Source: Chlorocebus sabaeus (Eukaryota > Chordata > Mammalia > Primates > Cercopithecidae). Taken from it: a stretch of DNA of 64,000 nt. The translations under genes and the position numbers were made by a program. Below are positions 24,986-37,848 of this stretch, in pieces. The notes under the pieces were generated by a model. The model was not told the DNA's origin, made no database searches, and saw only the letters and a list, made by a program, of their open reading frames with translations. Positions within the stretch are counted from its first letter, which is position 1, and the number at the start of each line of letters is the position of its first letter. The DNA lies in NCBI RefSeq assembly GCF_047675955.1, contig NC_132913.1:74953236-75017235 (forward strand). Direction: 5' to 3'.

Positions 24986-25894
24986 TTTTATACAAAATTT
25001 TTATATTTACTTAGAACGTTAAAGTATCAGCTAATTCATGTAATTTCTAGTATTAAGAGAATGGTGATTGACAAACTTATAAAACTTGAACAGTAAACAT
25101 TATTTTAGATGCAAATTGAATGATTAACTTTTTTCACAGCCTTAAAAGCTTGGAACAATTTTGTGTTAGATTTAGCTTTTGCTTACAAACTAAATTGTTA
25201 AACTGTGCTGTGTATCTCTTTGTATCAAAGGCTGAAAAATAGTGGCTGAGTAGAGTTTACATAAAAGTATAATAAAATCTGTTGCAGAATGAAAGGTTTA
25301 AGTTGTCTTCACGTGTGAGTTGCCAAATTTTCAAGATAGCACTATCATTTTCTTTGTATGTGAAATATTTTATGTTCATGTCAACCGTCCATTTACAGAA
25401 GTACTTTAAGGGCTATGATGTAATGATATCATCCAAATTCGTGTTGTTCTGCCTTGGAGAAGTCTGAAAAAATTTGTACAAGTCAGGTTAGATTTTATCA
25501 AAATTCTTTCACACATTTCCAAACAGAATCCACATTATTGGCATTCTTGACCTCAACTGCTCTCAAAAGTAATATTATCAACTAGCATGGGAATGAATGA
25601 CCAGCGAAATTTTATTGGTGGAGAAAATAGATGTTTGTGGTGATAAATTTTTGCAGTTTTGTTAGCATGCCATGATAGACACAGTTATAGTCTATTTATG
25701 TACATTATATATTGCCATGCTAGGGAATTTTAAAAGGTAGTATTCAATAGTTACATGTCTACCTGAATGAATTTGGAATATGATTCCACATTAATGCCAG
25801 TACTTCTATAAATATCCCCCAAATAACTATCCAGATGATCCTGTCACTCTTTCTGGTGTAGTAACATAATGGTTAAAATATTATTTTTGAGTAG
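24986..25894. other. Unannotated AT-rich sequence
   Basis: No gene or repeat family recognised. Confidence 0.45.
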
Positions 25895-26020
25895 CAAATA
25901 CTGTGTATAAATTGTCTCATTTATTTCTTACAATGACTCTATGAGGTGCATACTATTACTATCTCCATTTAATACAAGAGCAAACTGAGGTTCATAGAAG
26001 TTAAGTACATTTCCAAATTA
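25895..26020 (-). mobile_element. MIR SINE, antisense
   Basis: 'gactctatgaggtgcatact', 'attactatctccatttaat' and 'aaactgaggttcatagaag' followed by 'ttaagtacatttcc' reproduce the reverse complement of the MIR core and 5' half. Confidence 0.85.
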
Positions 26021-26284
26021 GTTTATACCTTATTGTTCAGCTTTGTATATGACATTCCCCTTTCCAGATTGAAAACCAAAAGAGAAACTATTCAATAGCC
26101 AGATGATCATTGACGGTTTATATTGGCAGTTCTAATGTCATATTATATACATAAATGCATATGCCTTTTCTACACAAGAAAAATCACGTGGATATATTTT
26201 AGATAAGAGTATATAAAAATGTATTTTCGACCATGTCTTGAAGTAACATTGATCATTCAGTACTAATTCATCTTTTGATAATTT

Positions 26285-26640
26285 ACTAATTGATATTTCT
26301 TAACATCAAACCAATACATATTGAGTAGGTGATGAGCAATGTTGTATGTGCTAGAGTGGTATTAGTTGAACAAAACAACATCCTTTCCTTTAAGGACTTT
26401 ATATCATAAAATGTCAGTGATCTGTGAAAATAGACATTCAAAAACCATATATAATTTCTATTGTATATTACATAGTGATAAGAACTATGGAAAACAAGAG
26501 GAACACAAAAGACTACACTGAATTATGAATACTGTAGTTGAGTGGTGAGAATGAAATTTAAATTACAGTGCTCTGGAGGATGCCACTGAGGATGGACATT
26601 GAGCAAAGACTCAAAACAGGCTAGGAAGAATTAGTTCTAT
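26285..26640 (-). mobile_element. L2 LINE 3' region, antisense
   Basis: 'tacatattgagtaggtgatg', 'gaacaaaacaacatcc', 'aaggactttatatcat', 'gtgataagaactatgg' and 'gagcaaagactcaaaac' follow, in order, the reverse complement of the L2 3' end and upstream region. Diverged but collinear for some 350 bp. Confidence 0.7.
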
Positions 26641-26754
26641 AAAATTTTTAAATATCTGGTCGTACATAAGTGACAAAGATATATTTACATATATTTAAGT
26701 ACTAGTATCTGTCTCTATTTCGTAAAAGTTCATATGCATTTTCTCCACCATTAA

Positions 26755-26880
26755 ACATCTCTACAATATGGGTACATCTTGCCAATAGTTACTATGAGGA
26801 TTACAGTATGTATAAATGTAAAGCCCTTTAATGTCTCTAGCATATAGTAAGTGCTTTATAAGTACCTCTGTGCTTATTCT
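26755..26880 (+). mobile_element. MIR SINE 3' half
   Basis: 'atgaggattacagtatg', 'aaatgtaaagccctttaatg' and 'gcatatagtaagtgcttt' match the sense MIR 3' portion. Confidence 0.7.
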
Positions 26881-27812
26881 CTCCCACAATTCTTAAAAAC
26901 AACATCTTGCTTCCAGCACATTAGAGGTTTATTCTTCCTAAAAGTATATTCATTTCAACTAAAACATTATTCTATATGATTACTTTCTACTTCAGAAGAT
27001 TTCAGGATAGAGTTTTTATTTTGTCATTCTGTTTTGGAATTTTGCATATTATGATTTGTCTTTAGCACTTTTAAAGTTTTATATCGGTGAACTTTCTCCA
27101 AAATTAATTGCTGTTCAAGGAGAGGACTGTGTCTATGTCATTGATGGCTTGCAGCATGAGATGTTTAATGAAGATACTATTAATTGAGAATAAAATGTTT
27201 TATGATAAAAAAGTGACTAGCAGAAAATAAAGTAAGATGTTAAAGTTACTACGAAATAAAATATGTGAGACAAGATGCAGAAGATAAGTTAGCATTTGAA
27301 CTTTTTTCCATGACCTAGACGCTAATACATTTCCTTTAAATAATCCAATCCAAATTGTATAAAGCAGTTGAAAGATAATCAAAGAGGTTTCTGAATTTCC
27401 TGTTTTCTTAAGATATCTTCTACATTTTTGTTTCTAAAAACTTATGAATCACTTGATCAGTGTTGGGCATTCTCCACTAATAAGCCTCAAAATGTAAAAG
27501 TATGTCATGGATTTTAAAAAATACATGGCAGAACAAATCATTTTCCTTTATAACATACCTGTTTCATGAGTCACTATAATTTACATTACTATAAAACTTA
27601 TTCACTTTTTGTGAGGGAAAAGGCTCAGAAAAATTAAGAAAGGCCCTAATCAAATTAAAGGAAATCAATTATTTCTATCAGGAATTTTTTTTTTTTTCAA
27701 AAAAGTGGAACTTTAATCATGACCTTTGCTTATCCTTTATGTATATTTTTCCAATTGTAGTATGTGGCCAACCTTAAAAGAAAATGGTGGCATTGACTTT
27801 GCCTTCCTTTGA

Positions 27813-28928
27813 TTTTTTTTTTTTTTTATTATACTTTAAGTTCTAGGGTACATGTGGATAACGTGCAGGTTTGTTACATATGTATACTTGTGCCATGTTG
27901 GTGTGCTGCACCCATCAACTCGTCAGCACCCATGAACTCGTCATTTACATCAGGTATAACTTCCAATGCCATCCCTCCCTCCTCCCCCCTCCCCGTGATA
28001 GGCCCCGGTGTGTGATGTTCCCCTTCCCGAGTCCAAGTGATCTCATTGACCAATTCCCACCTATGAGTGAGAACATGCGGTGTTTGGTTTCCTGTTCTTG
28101 TGATAGTTTGCTGAGAATGATGGTTTCTGGCTGCATCCAAGTCCCTACAAAGGACACAAACTCATCATTTTTTATGGCTGCATAGTATTTCACGGTGTAT
28201 ATGTGCCACATTTTCTTAATCCAGTCTGTCACTGATGGACATTTGGGTTGATTCCAAGTCTTTGCTATTGTGAACAGTGCCGCAATAAACATACGTGTGC
28301 ATGTGTCTTTATAGCAGCATGATTTATAATCCTTTGGGTATATACCCAGTAATGGGATGGCTGGGTCATATGGCACATCTAGTTCTAGATCTTTGAGGAA
28401 TCGCCATACTGTTTTCCATAATGGTTGAACTAGTTTACAATCGCACCAACAGTGTAAAAGTGTTCCTATTTCTCTACATCCTCTCCAGCACCTGTTGTTT
28501 CCTGACTTTTTAATGATTGCCATTCTAACTGGTGTGAGATGGTATCTCATTGTGGTTTTGATTTGCATTTCTCTGATGGCCAGCGATGATGAGCATTTTT
28601 TCATGTGTCTCTTGGCTGTATGAATGTCTTTTTTTGAGAAATGTCTGTTCATATCCTTTGCCCACTTTTTGATGGGGTTGTTTGTTTTTTTCCTGTAAAT
28701 TTGCTTGAGTTCTTTGTAGGTTCTGGATATTAGCCCTTTGTCAGATGAGTAGATTGCAAAAATGTTCTCCCATTCTGTAGGTTGCCTGTTCACTCTGATT
28801 GTAATTTCTTTTGCTGTGCAGAAGCTCTTTAGTTTAATTAGATCCCATTTGTCAATTTTGACTTTTGTTGCCATTGCTTTTGGTGTTTTAGACATGAAGT
28901 CCTTGCCCATGCCTATGTCCTGAATAGC
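27813..28928 (-). mobile_element. 5'-truncated primate L1, antisense
   Basis: A T-run at about 27813-27827 (poly(A) tail on the minus strand) is followed by the reverse complement of an L1 3' UTR and the last third of ORF2. The match stops near 28928 at 'cctatgtcctgaatag', so the copy is about 1.1 kb and lacks the promoter, ORF1 and most of ORF2. Divergence is modest, and it is the least decayed L1 in the window (L1P class). No convincing target duplication is seen at the ends chosen. Confidence 0.92.
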
Positions 28929-28946
28929 TCTTCTATAACAATACAA
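27945..28946 (-). pseudogene. L1 ORF2p C-terminal open frame with stop loss
   Basis: This 333-codon frame is the C-terminal end of the L1 ORF2 protein, a LINE endonuclease/reverse transcriptase that copies L1 RNA into the genome. Only the region after the polymerase remains. The cysteine-rich motif C-x3-C-x7-H-x4-C is intact at residues 153, 157, 165 and 170. The normal end of ORF2 follows the residues SLIGGN, but here the next codon at 28050-28052 is TGG (Trp, residue 299) instead of a stop. The frame therefore runs 34 more codons through the 3' UTR before stopping. The first residues come from flanking DNA. It has no endonuclease or polymerase domain and is not a functional gene. That it stayed open probably reflects limited age. 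Confidence 0.88.
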
Positions 28947-28949
28947 CCA

Positions 28950-30060
28950 TATATTATAAAATTATGCCATACTCTGAACAGGATTAAAATACACTTTTTG
29001 GCATACTTGAAATGAATTGTAATTCTTTATTTATAATATCTAATGCAGAATAGTTTGTGGAACAAAAAGAATGGTTATTTTTAATCTTAAGTATTAGCAT
29101 AATATAAATTTTTGACTAATGGTGAAAATATTGCTTCTATTTTTCTAACATTGAGGATAGGAATTTATGAGTCAGTAAATAAAAATAAAAGGCAATCAGC
29201 AGCAAGAATCAACAGCGAGGACAAAATGGTTTTAATGCTTTTGCTTTTCATATGTTTCCAGGAAATGATGCTCCCAACATCATGAGCACTAATGGACAAC
29301 TGTATTCATCAATATGGCTTTTATTATTTTTAAATGAATCTCTGATAGCTTATAAGTTTGATACACAGGTGTCAGTACTATTGGTATGAATTTGTCTCCA
29401 TATATTATTTTCTCCAAATAAAGTAACAGAATCTTGTTGCTCACAAAAAGCGCCATGCAGTATATTCATAAAGCAATGCAAGGGATACACACTCTAGTTT
29501 ATAAAATCTTATTTGAAAATTATTAACTTGAAAACTGAGATGTATTTAAGTTTTCGAAGGACCCATCACAGATTTTCTTCAGGTAGATAATTTTCTCTTT
29601 CAACACTTAAATTAAAACTTATTTGTTTCACTTGCTCAAACCCACCTATGTTGTCGTCTATGGTTAAATATATTCCATGTGGCCAATAGTTCTTCTAGAT
29701 CACAGAGTGCATGTCTGAACAAAGCTTAGACATTCCAGGCCAAAATGTTACACCCTTCTTGCCAGCTCTGCAAGAAGCCTATATGGAAGACTATGTGACA
29801 TCTCCGAGAAGATGTGTCACTGAAAGAATGTTCCCTGAATCTAATGCAATGTTATATGCATGCACATACATAAACTCACAGACAATATTATCTGCAGATT
29901 GATTTTGCTTTTCATTTGCCTACTTCTTTTCTCCTTTAATCAAGTATTAATTCCATATTCCATATCCATTTATTAATTATCTGCTTAATAAGGGAGCATA
30001 TCACTATGCTGGACCTGAACTTAATACTAGAGAAAGTGAAAGTATGCTCTGGTTAAAAAG
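28950..30060. other. Unannotated unique sequence
   Basis: No repeat family or gene recognised. A 63-codon frame at 29711-29902 has no recognisable feature. Confidence 0.45.
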
Positions 30061-30181
30061 ACACACACACACATATACACACATGCCCACACACACACAC
30101 ATACACTTCTCTATATATTTATATGTGTGTATATATATACACACACACATACAAACATACATACACACATATACATATACG
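30061..30181. repeat. Compound CA/TA microsatellite
   Basis: Alternating purine-pyrimidine blocks: (AC)n with TA interruptions, a central tatatgtgtgtatatatata and a second (AC)n block. The central part is close to self-complementary (GT block, TA core, AC block at about 30123-30150), so it can form a cruciform or Z-DNA. Likely length-polymorphic. Confidence 0.9.
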
Positions 30182-33100
30182 TGTAAGGAAAATGTAAAAG
30201 CCAAAGATAGTAGATATAAAATGTACAAGCACTGAGAATTTCAGAGTAAGAAAATCTGTATACCTGTGCATTGTAAGATAAAACCCTTATTGAGGCATTG
30301 GTTATTTGGAGGAAGTGTTAGAAGAAGTATAAACAAAATTTGGAAGGTAAGAATTTCTAGAAAGTGAAGAGTTTAATCAATGACCCCAGCAGGTAAGAAA
30401 AATCAAGATTTCAATATTATGTGATAACGAAATTGCTTGTTGGGGCAAATAAAATGAGATAAATGGTAAATAGAGATCAATTACATACTTATGTGTTATA
30501 TTGAGATATTTTCTTCAATATCATTTAAGTAGTCAACTATGGGTGATTTTGATGATGATAGCAGTAACAATGAAATGAAATATTGGTGAAATTTGCAATA
30601 AATTGGGGATTAAGAAAGCAATATGTACTTGGAATCCATACAAGGTACTAATCGTTTAGCAAGTTAGAAAAATTAAGACAATGCCACAGTGTTGCAACAT
30701 ATAGCAACAATATGTTTCACGTGATTCTCTCTTCACATTTAAAAGCACTTTTTATTTGCAGCTGCTAATATAAGCCTTGATATTTCTAGTACTATTTAAA
30801 TTGCCTTGTAAGAATGTTATTTTATACTTGTAAATATTTGTTAATTCTAAATGAAATTACCACCATGTGACACAATAAAATGCCTAATTTCTCATGAATA
30901 GGAAATCAAAGAAATACTGTGTGTGCAACTAAAAACAAAAAACTGCAATCTAAGGATGTATTTTCACATAAGTGAATTACTATAAATGAGTTGCTAATGA
31001 AGTATTCTAGATTCTCCATCAAATTTCTGAAAAAAAAATTATCTGACCTCTAAAATTGCCTTATAGGGAGTAATTATTTATATAGAACAAATTCGCTCAA
31101 TAAAAATCAATGATCTTTGTACATACAAAAATAGGGCAATGTCAACTAAATAGCAAAGGACATAATTGTGCATATATAAGAAAATTACAATAAGGAACAT
31201 TGTTCAGCAAGTAATTTATTTTCTGAATGTATGTAACTATAGATAAAAAATTAAAATTGCTGTTGTAAAGAAATGCACTATTTTTGAAGGAAAACCTAAA
31301 AATATCCAAAACATACTGAAGTACTTGTGCCAAAGGGATGAACTGAGTTCAATAGCATTGAAATTTTATTTCCAGCAAAGCAAGATATTATCTATTCATT
31401 ATTGTGATCACATTTATATCTTTCTTTGTTCATCACAGGCCTTAAATTATAAATAATTAGAGATCACCAAGAATATACATAAAATAGGCACAGTTAATTA
31501 TATTAGTTCTGCTATTTGTTAATTTTATGCATTAAACAGATATAACTTAGGTTGCTTTAGAGGGTGGGGCTTTATGTTAAGGATATATAGAGAACATTTA
31601 GGAAATCTGGGAAATAATCTTATTGGCATAGTCTGCATTCAAGGATTGTTGGGCATGTTTAAGATGCTGCAAAAACTGAAAATACAAATCCAACTTGGAA
31701 AGTTTTTAAATTTTAAGTATCTTCTTTCTATCTTTCCTGTATTTTTCCTAATAACTGTATTGATTGCCCCTTCTGTAGTCTGCTTCCTTTTGTATCTGAC
31801 CTTCTGCTGTCTGTATTAGCTTTTGCATTGCTGTACTCCATGTGAGTAACTTCTGCTCAAGAACTACAAAAGCAAAATGGGTGGGCTAGCAAGTCCCTGA
31901 GTCTGAGAGGAATGCTAATGCTTGCCTAGCCAGCTGCCTTTGGAAACAAATCTGCAATGAAAGCAGCTATGTCCAAGCAGGGATGCTTGCAGAGTTCAAA
32001 GTGTAAGAAGCTTAACATAGGGAGTATATACAGAACCTCATGATTTGACCAAAAAATAGCCATGAAATAATATAAATTTCTCCTCCGCCACTGAAAAAGG
32101 CAATTACCAAGTCCAGGATAACAAATATTGCAAAAATAAATTATCATACAGACATGAACCAAACAAGTGACATGACTATGAAAAATAGTTTTTTGTGTAA
32201 GAGAATACTTTTTTCCATTGATATTTGTAACTTTCATTTGAAAGACAGAGTGATTTCTTCTCTTTTGTCCAATCATGTTACTTGCTATTTCAATTTATTT
32301 TCATTATTATTATCATTCAAAAATTGATTGTGTTTAATTAATACAATGAGTGTCTGTAAGAATTCTCAGATTTCCTCAAGACCTTTCCACAATGAGCAAC
32401 TCTACCACAGGAAGACTAAATATAAGAAAGACAGCAAAAAATTCAGACAAATAGACAACTCTAAATATAAATATCCCTTCAAATAAAGGGCTTTTCTATA
32501 ATTAAATATTTTAAATATATTTTTAAAAGCTAAATGATATTAAAAGTGACAAACGTATTTATTAAAATTATATACAAAATAGATCTATATTTAGAATATT
32601 CATTAACATATATTCAAAATATTATATACTCTGTTTTTGGCCTAATCACTTTTTATTATGCTAATAATTGAAAACATTTTAATAATTTTGATAAATTAAT
32701 ATTTTCTATGTTAATGTTAAGAAAAATATTAACTTATTTTATAGTTTAAAATAAGCTTATTTATTGAAGTAGTGGGCAAACACTAGGTCTATGTCCAACT
32801 CACTTTAAAGTTACTAGTCATACTAGAGTATGTACAAAAATTGTCCAAATATGTGCAGAGGTTTCCTTGTAGATTGAATATTTGAATATTTATTATGTCT
32901 TCTATTGCCCTCAAAAAATTAATGAAATGTCAAATTTCAACTTAAATGAATACCCATCATCCTTAAGGAAAAAGACTATCATAAACAATGCCAATTCCAG
33001 GAATAAAAATGTCAAAGTATTTATCATATAAAGCCACTGCAGATGTGATTTAAAATAAAATGCTAATAACATCTCTGTTCTTCCGTTATCATCTGGAGTG

Positions 33101-33644
33101 AGGATCAAAACTAAAAAGTAAACTTTTTAAATAAAATTAATAGTGAGGTAATTTCTTTATAATTCACATTAATGAGCAAGTTATAATCTTAAAATATAGT
33201 TCAAAATGTGATAAATTCCTTGGACTTCTATCTACCAAATATGTTACATTTTCATTGCTCTTTTCATTCAAAAGGAATTCTTGAATTTAGACAATTAGTC
33301 CCATTTGTAAAAACAATAAGTACACTGTTATAAAATAGTATTCAAAATTATAGAAAATATAAATAAATATTGCTAAAATTTTGTTTATTTTTAAACTTTA
33401 AAAGTATAGTTTTGTAATATTAAGTTTGATTTTCTGATATGATTACTTATATATCTTAGACAAAAGTTTTTTATTTTAATTCAATGGGTAATGATGCTTT
33501 TGATTTTTCTTCCAGCAACCCACAATGCAGTCACAGCCAGCAAAGTATATGCATGTAGTTGCTTTCCTGGGTGTGTAACAATGATCCCTTTACTTCAGCA
33601 AGATCTCTCTTCTGTGTTTTTTTAAATTTGTTCTGTGAAAATTT
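30182..33644. other. Unannotated AT-rich region
   Basis: No gene or repeat family recognised. 32440-32760 is especially AT-rich and low in complexity. A 116-codon minus-strand frame at 31926-32276 and an 81-codon plus-strand frame at 31574-31819 show hydrophobic, AT-driven composition and no known domain. Confidence 0.45.
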
Positions 33645-34010
33645 TATGACATTAACTGACAACACTGTTCTAGGGACAAGGGTTTCACAGTGGACATGCC
33701 CTCACATTTTAATGTAGAGATTTAGACAGTGAATAAGCCAACAACCAGACGAGATAATTCCACATCATAATGACTGCTCATAAGACACTTACCTCTTTTG
33801 TTGATAAGTCGATGGAGTATTGGGCTACAGATTGAATTTTGTGTTGAGAAGCTACATTAGCTTAGATTGTGCCTTTCTGGGCAGCCAATATTTAATTTAA
33901 AACCTGAATTTTAAAAAGAGTCCAGGACAATGAAGACTAGGCACAGGGGAGTACTCCATAAGAAGAGACAGCAGATACAAAAGTCTAAAGCAGGAATGAA
34001 CTACGTAGAT
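33645..34010 (-). mobile_element. L2 LINE 3' region, antisense
   Basis: 'acactgttctagggac', 'tcacagtggacatgccctc', 'tttagacagtgaataagcc' and 'cataatgactgctcataag' follow the reverse-complement order of the L2 3' region. Old and degraded. The right limit is approximate. Confidence 0.55.
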
Positions 34011-34780
34011 ATGACATTTTTAAAAGTGGCTTTGAGGCTGGTTTATGGGAAAATCTTAAGAGCTGTGTAAATCTACTGTAAGAAATTATTCACTGCTTGA
34101 ACACATAATTCTCTGAAACCTTAGCAAACTTGTCAGGACAATGATGGACAAGCAATCAATAAACTGGTCTTCTATAGACATTTTACTCTTCTGCAATATT
34201 GCATTCACATGCATGCACATTCTCTCTACTTCTAGACCTTTTAGTTACTAGCATCTCCATTCTCCAGATGGAACATTTACAATAGTGTAGCATAACATCG
34301 AGCATTCATCTTGTTAGACCTACCTGTTATACAGTACCCTCTGTGAAAAACAGGGCAACAATGAATGGGAGAGATTAGTTAAATTATGTCCAGTTCCTAA
34401 ATTCACCTGAGAGAGTTGCCACTTCTTTATACTTCTTTTATTCATTCCTATACCCTTTTCTTTCCTTGCCTGAGTGCCCATGGTCAAATAACTGATTTTA
34501 GACTTCCACCAAGATGGTGACGGGCTAGAAAGATAGAGTGCATTTCAAATTTATTACACATTTAAAAAGTAAAACTTCTCAGGAGTCTCCATTAAAAGGT
34601 TAGACTGGGAAAGAGTTGAGTTATTTGCATAATGAAACATAAATTTATTTTGGGGTTCAAACAGATCCTGCTATTTTTGACCCCAATTAACATAACTAAT
34701 CAAGGACTAATCTACATATCACACTTTATTGACAGTCTTAGTAAGTGGTCAGTCAACATCCGTCACTGCCAATCATATTT

Positions 34781-34965
34781 ATTTATTTATTCATTTTTAT
34801 TTTTAGAGACGAGGTCTCATTCTGTCTCCAAGGCTGTAGTGCCGTGGTGTAATCACAGCTCACTGTAGCCTCAAACTCCTGGGCTCAAGCAGTCCTCCTG
34901 CCTCAGCCTTCCAAGTAACTGGAAATACAAATGCACACCACCACACCCAGCTAACGCCAATTATG
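34781..34965 (-). mobile_element. Antisense Alu monomer (FLAM-like)
   Basis: (TTTA)n tail followed by a single reverse Alu arm ('gagacgaggtctcattctgtc' to 'accacacccagcta'). Near-matching 13-bp target duplications gccaatcatattt (34768-34780) and gccaattatgttt (34966-34978) flank it, which fixes the ends and shows that it inserted as a single-arm unit. Confidence 0.85.
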
Positions 34966-37360
34966 TTTCTTTGGCTTTCAACAGGCCTATAACTTGTTGT
35001 TCTGTGTGATGAACCCCATAAGTTGAAACTGTGCTACCAAATATGGATAAACCTGCAGTTGCAATGAGATTAGAAAGTTAAAATATGTTGTTATAATATA
35101 GAAGTCTAATATATTCAGGGGCAACATTAAATTTTACAAAACATGGAATTTTTAATAAGTAACACCTACATATTTATTCACATATATACATATATTATTT
35201 CATGAGAAAATATAGGTATTTAGGATTTAAATAGTAAATTATGCATTTGATTTCTTTGTTAGTCTATTTGGATAATTCAAGAGACTTACTTTATATGAGA
35301 ATTAAATAAGCAATTAAATGGCAGCCTACTATAACCTTTAAGAGAGCTCAACATAATTGGCTTTATAAAAGATTAACATATACAATTAAAATGTTCCTTT
35401 CATACATGAAAAAAATAAAATATCTATTACAATATGTTTTCTGTTCAGAATTTTAAAGGACAAAAACTGTGGGGAAAACTGAAACTACTGAGACCTAATA
35501 ATGGGCAGACACACATATAACATCATAAATAATGAAAGTGGCATTTCAAATCAAGGGGTAAAGTATGGACTATGTAATAAGTGATGTAGAGTGAGGCTCA
35601 CTCCCGGTCAAGCCCTTAGGTGGCTGAGATTCAATGACTGATCAAGGCCAACACCAGACAACACTGATGGCCACTGCAGCTTCAGATCTCTCCCACTGGG
35701 TGAAGTGAGACTGGGATCTGCAACACAGCTCAGCTGCTCCCTCTGAACCATCTGGACTCCTTCCTTGCTGTTTTATAGGTGTTGCTCTCTGATAAACAAC
35801 ATCCACCATAGAAACCAATACCTCAGAATCTCTTTCCCAGAAATCCCAATCTGTAGCATGCTCATAATCCAGACTTATGCCATATGAAGAATATTTTCTT
35901 ACCTAGAGGACAAGAAACATAAGGTATAATAGGCTTGCATAATTGCAAGTAGCTTGGCCACTTAATGATTAGACATAATCCCATTTTCTATAAGCCAAAT
36001 GAGACTGTGAACACTGACTGAAAAGACCTAGAGCACTTATTTCTTTGTTCTAAAATGCACTCACTTGTTAACTCCCTTATGAAACTATCCCCAAAAGGCA
36101 AAACTACCTATAGGACATGATTTTTGGTAATATGGACTATACCTACGTCAAAAGTTTTCATTAGAGTAACTTACATTAATTAATAATCTGAATATTTTTG
36201 TTGCCAAAATTAACTTACAGAGCAAATGGAAATTGGAAACTTACATATACAACATTCATCTTTTCAGTTTTTCTTGACAAGTTAGATCTAACAAGCAGCC
36301 TACATTGCTGCTTTGGTGGGAGTGTATTTTTCCGTGGAAAATGTTTTTCTACTTCTCCACAATTATCACCCTCTTTCAGTCACATATGAGGTGACCATAT
36401 ATTCCTGCTGGCCTAGTGCCACCCTGTTTTACCCTTGTCACAACACTTCATTCTCAAATACCAACATTTTCATTCCCATTATTGTCCCAATTTAGATAGT
36501 AAAGTTCATGGACATGCTACTAATTTACCTTTTTGGCTTTTACCGAAGACATTTAGTTCAAATACCATAACTATGTAATGAGGGAGATTCTCAATGACTC
36601 CCTGAATCACCATTAATGCAATTTTCCTCTGGTAACAGATAATTGACTATAAAGAACCTTGCTTGAACATGAGTTCAATTGTGAATTTTTTCATAAGATA
36701 GATGGTAATAAGAGTTCCTTTATTATCTGTCAAGGGAATTTTCAGCATGTTAGTGTAAAGTTGTTTGTGGCCCTGTCCCCAGTGTGAAAACCAACACACA
36801 GAGAGAAACAAGATGAGAGACCAAGTGAGTCCTAACAGGAAATAAAAACCTATATCCATTGCTACTGTCATTCAGGTTTTTTCTAATTATGAGGGCAATG
36901 TATGTCATTTTTATTGACCTAAATGGAATTTACATTCTGGTAAGTTGCAAATAAAATGAATCATTTGCTTTTATTCCAATAGCTTAGCTTGTTCATTTTT
37001 ACTTACATATATAAATAGAATTAAAATAAAAATTTATTCATATATATTTCAGTGAAATAATTTAATACTTTTTTTCTTCTTGCTGTTTTATATTTAACCT
37101 TAAGAATAATGATCTATTCCTTTATCTAACACTTCATGTTACATCCTCGGACAGAAAGACAGAATTTAAATTTTAAGTGTGAGAGAAACCTTAGAAATCA
37201 TCTTCTGCAGCTATGTAATTTTATAGAAGTCACAGAAATATTCCATGACATAATTGTTCATACCCAATCATGATATAGTATTGACTGAATTTTTAAAAAT
37301 ATTAATATACCTTTAGTCTCACTTATTCTTCTGCTCTTATTGTCAACCTTTATTTTGGCA
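34966..37360. other. Unannotated region with one GC-richer block
   Basis: Mostly AT-rich unique sequence without genes. The block at about 35590-35850 is noticeably richer in G and C ('cactcccggtcaagccc', 'tccttccttgctg', then 'ataaacaac'), has the look of an old LTR with an AATAAA-like signal ('gataaacaaca'), and is not assigned. Short frames at 36198-36495 are not convincing. Confidence 0.4.
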
Positions 37361-37377
37361 GGGGTGGGCTGGGGGGG
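37361..37377 (+). other. G-quadruplex motif
   Basis: ggggtgggctggggggg contains four runs of at least three G with 1-2 base loops, and more GG steps follow. It stands out in an otherwise AT-rich area and lies about 120 bp upstream of the 5' LTR of the provirus. A role is not shown. Confidence 0.6.
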
Positions 37378-37500
37378 CTAGTTGGTGGTGGTTAAGGATA
37401 GAAGTGGACTTATTTATTTATTCTTTGAAAGCAGCACTCTGCTTCACCTTATGGTTTTACAATAATGATAGCTAATTTTTACTGTGTACCATTGTAATGG

Positions 37501-37826
37501 TGAGACAGACAGATGGGAAGGGCTCCCCGGCAAAACTCCAGCCGGCCTGCACACTGGGTTGGAGCCACGGAAGTTCACACCTGTTTGCAGTCGGGAGGAA
37601 TCTGGCCCCTCCTCTGCCTGAGTGGAACAGGAAATTCAAGCTACAAGGAGGGAAGCGCACTAGCAGGAACTCTGGCCATGTAAAGAGTCCCTGTTCCCCC
37701 TGTTTTCCCTTTTTACCGAATAAAACCCTGCCTTACTCACTCTTCAGGTCATCTACAAGCCTAAATTTTCATGGCTGTGAGACAAGGACCCTGTCTCTTG
37801 GTGAACTAAGGAAATGTCCTGCAACA
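37501..37826 (+). repeat. ERV1 5' LTR
   Basis: Starts tgagacagacag and ends gtcctgcaaca. Poly(A) signal AATAAA at 37719-37724. It aligns end to end with the 3' LTR with scattered substitutions. GC-rich U3 with 'ggctccccggcaaaactcc'. A 119-codon frame through it is coincidental. Confidence 0.9.
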
Positions 37827-37830
37827 TTTT

Positions 37831-37848
37831 TGGCACACAACATAGAAC
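37831..37848 (+). promoter_or_regulatory. Candidate primer binding site
   Basis: tggcacacaacatagaac begins four bases after the 5' LTR, where a tRNA primer site is expected. It starts TGG, as nearly all such sites do. It resembles a lysine-tRNA-type site with mainly G-to-A changes, but with this decay the primer identity is only a guess. Confidence 0.45.

Noticed and set aside
30004..30235. Frames of 63-74 codons with Thr/His or Tyr/Val/Cys periodicity
   Set aside because: They are direct translations of the CA/TA microsatellite.
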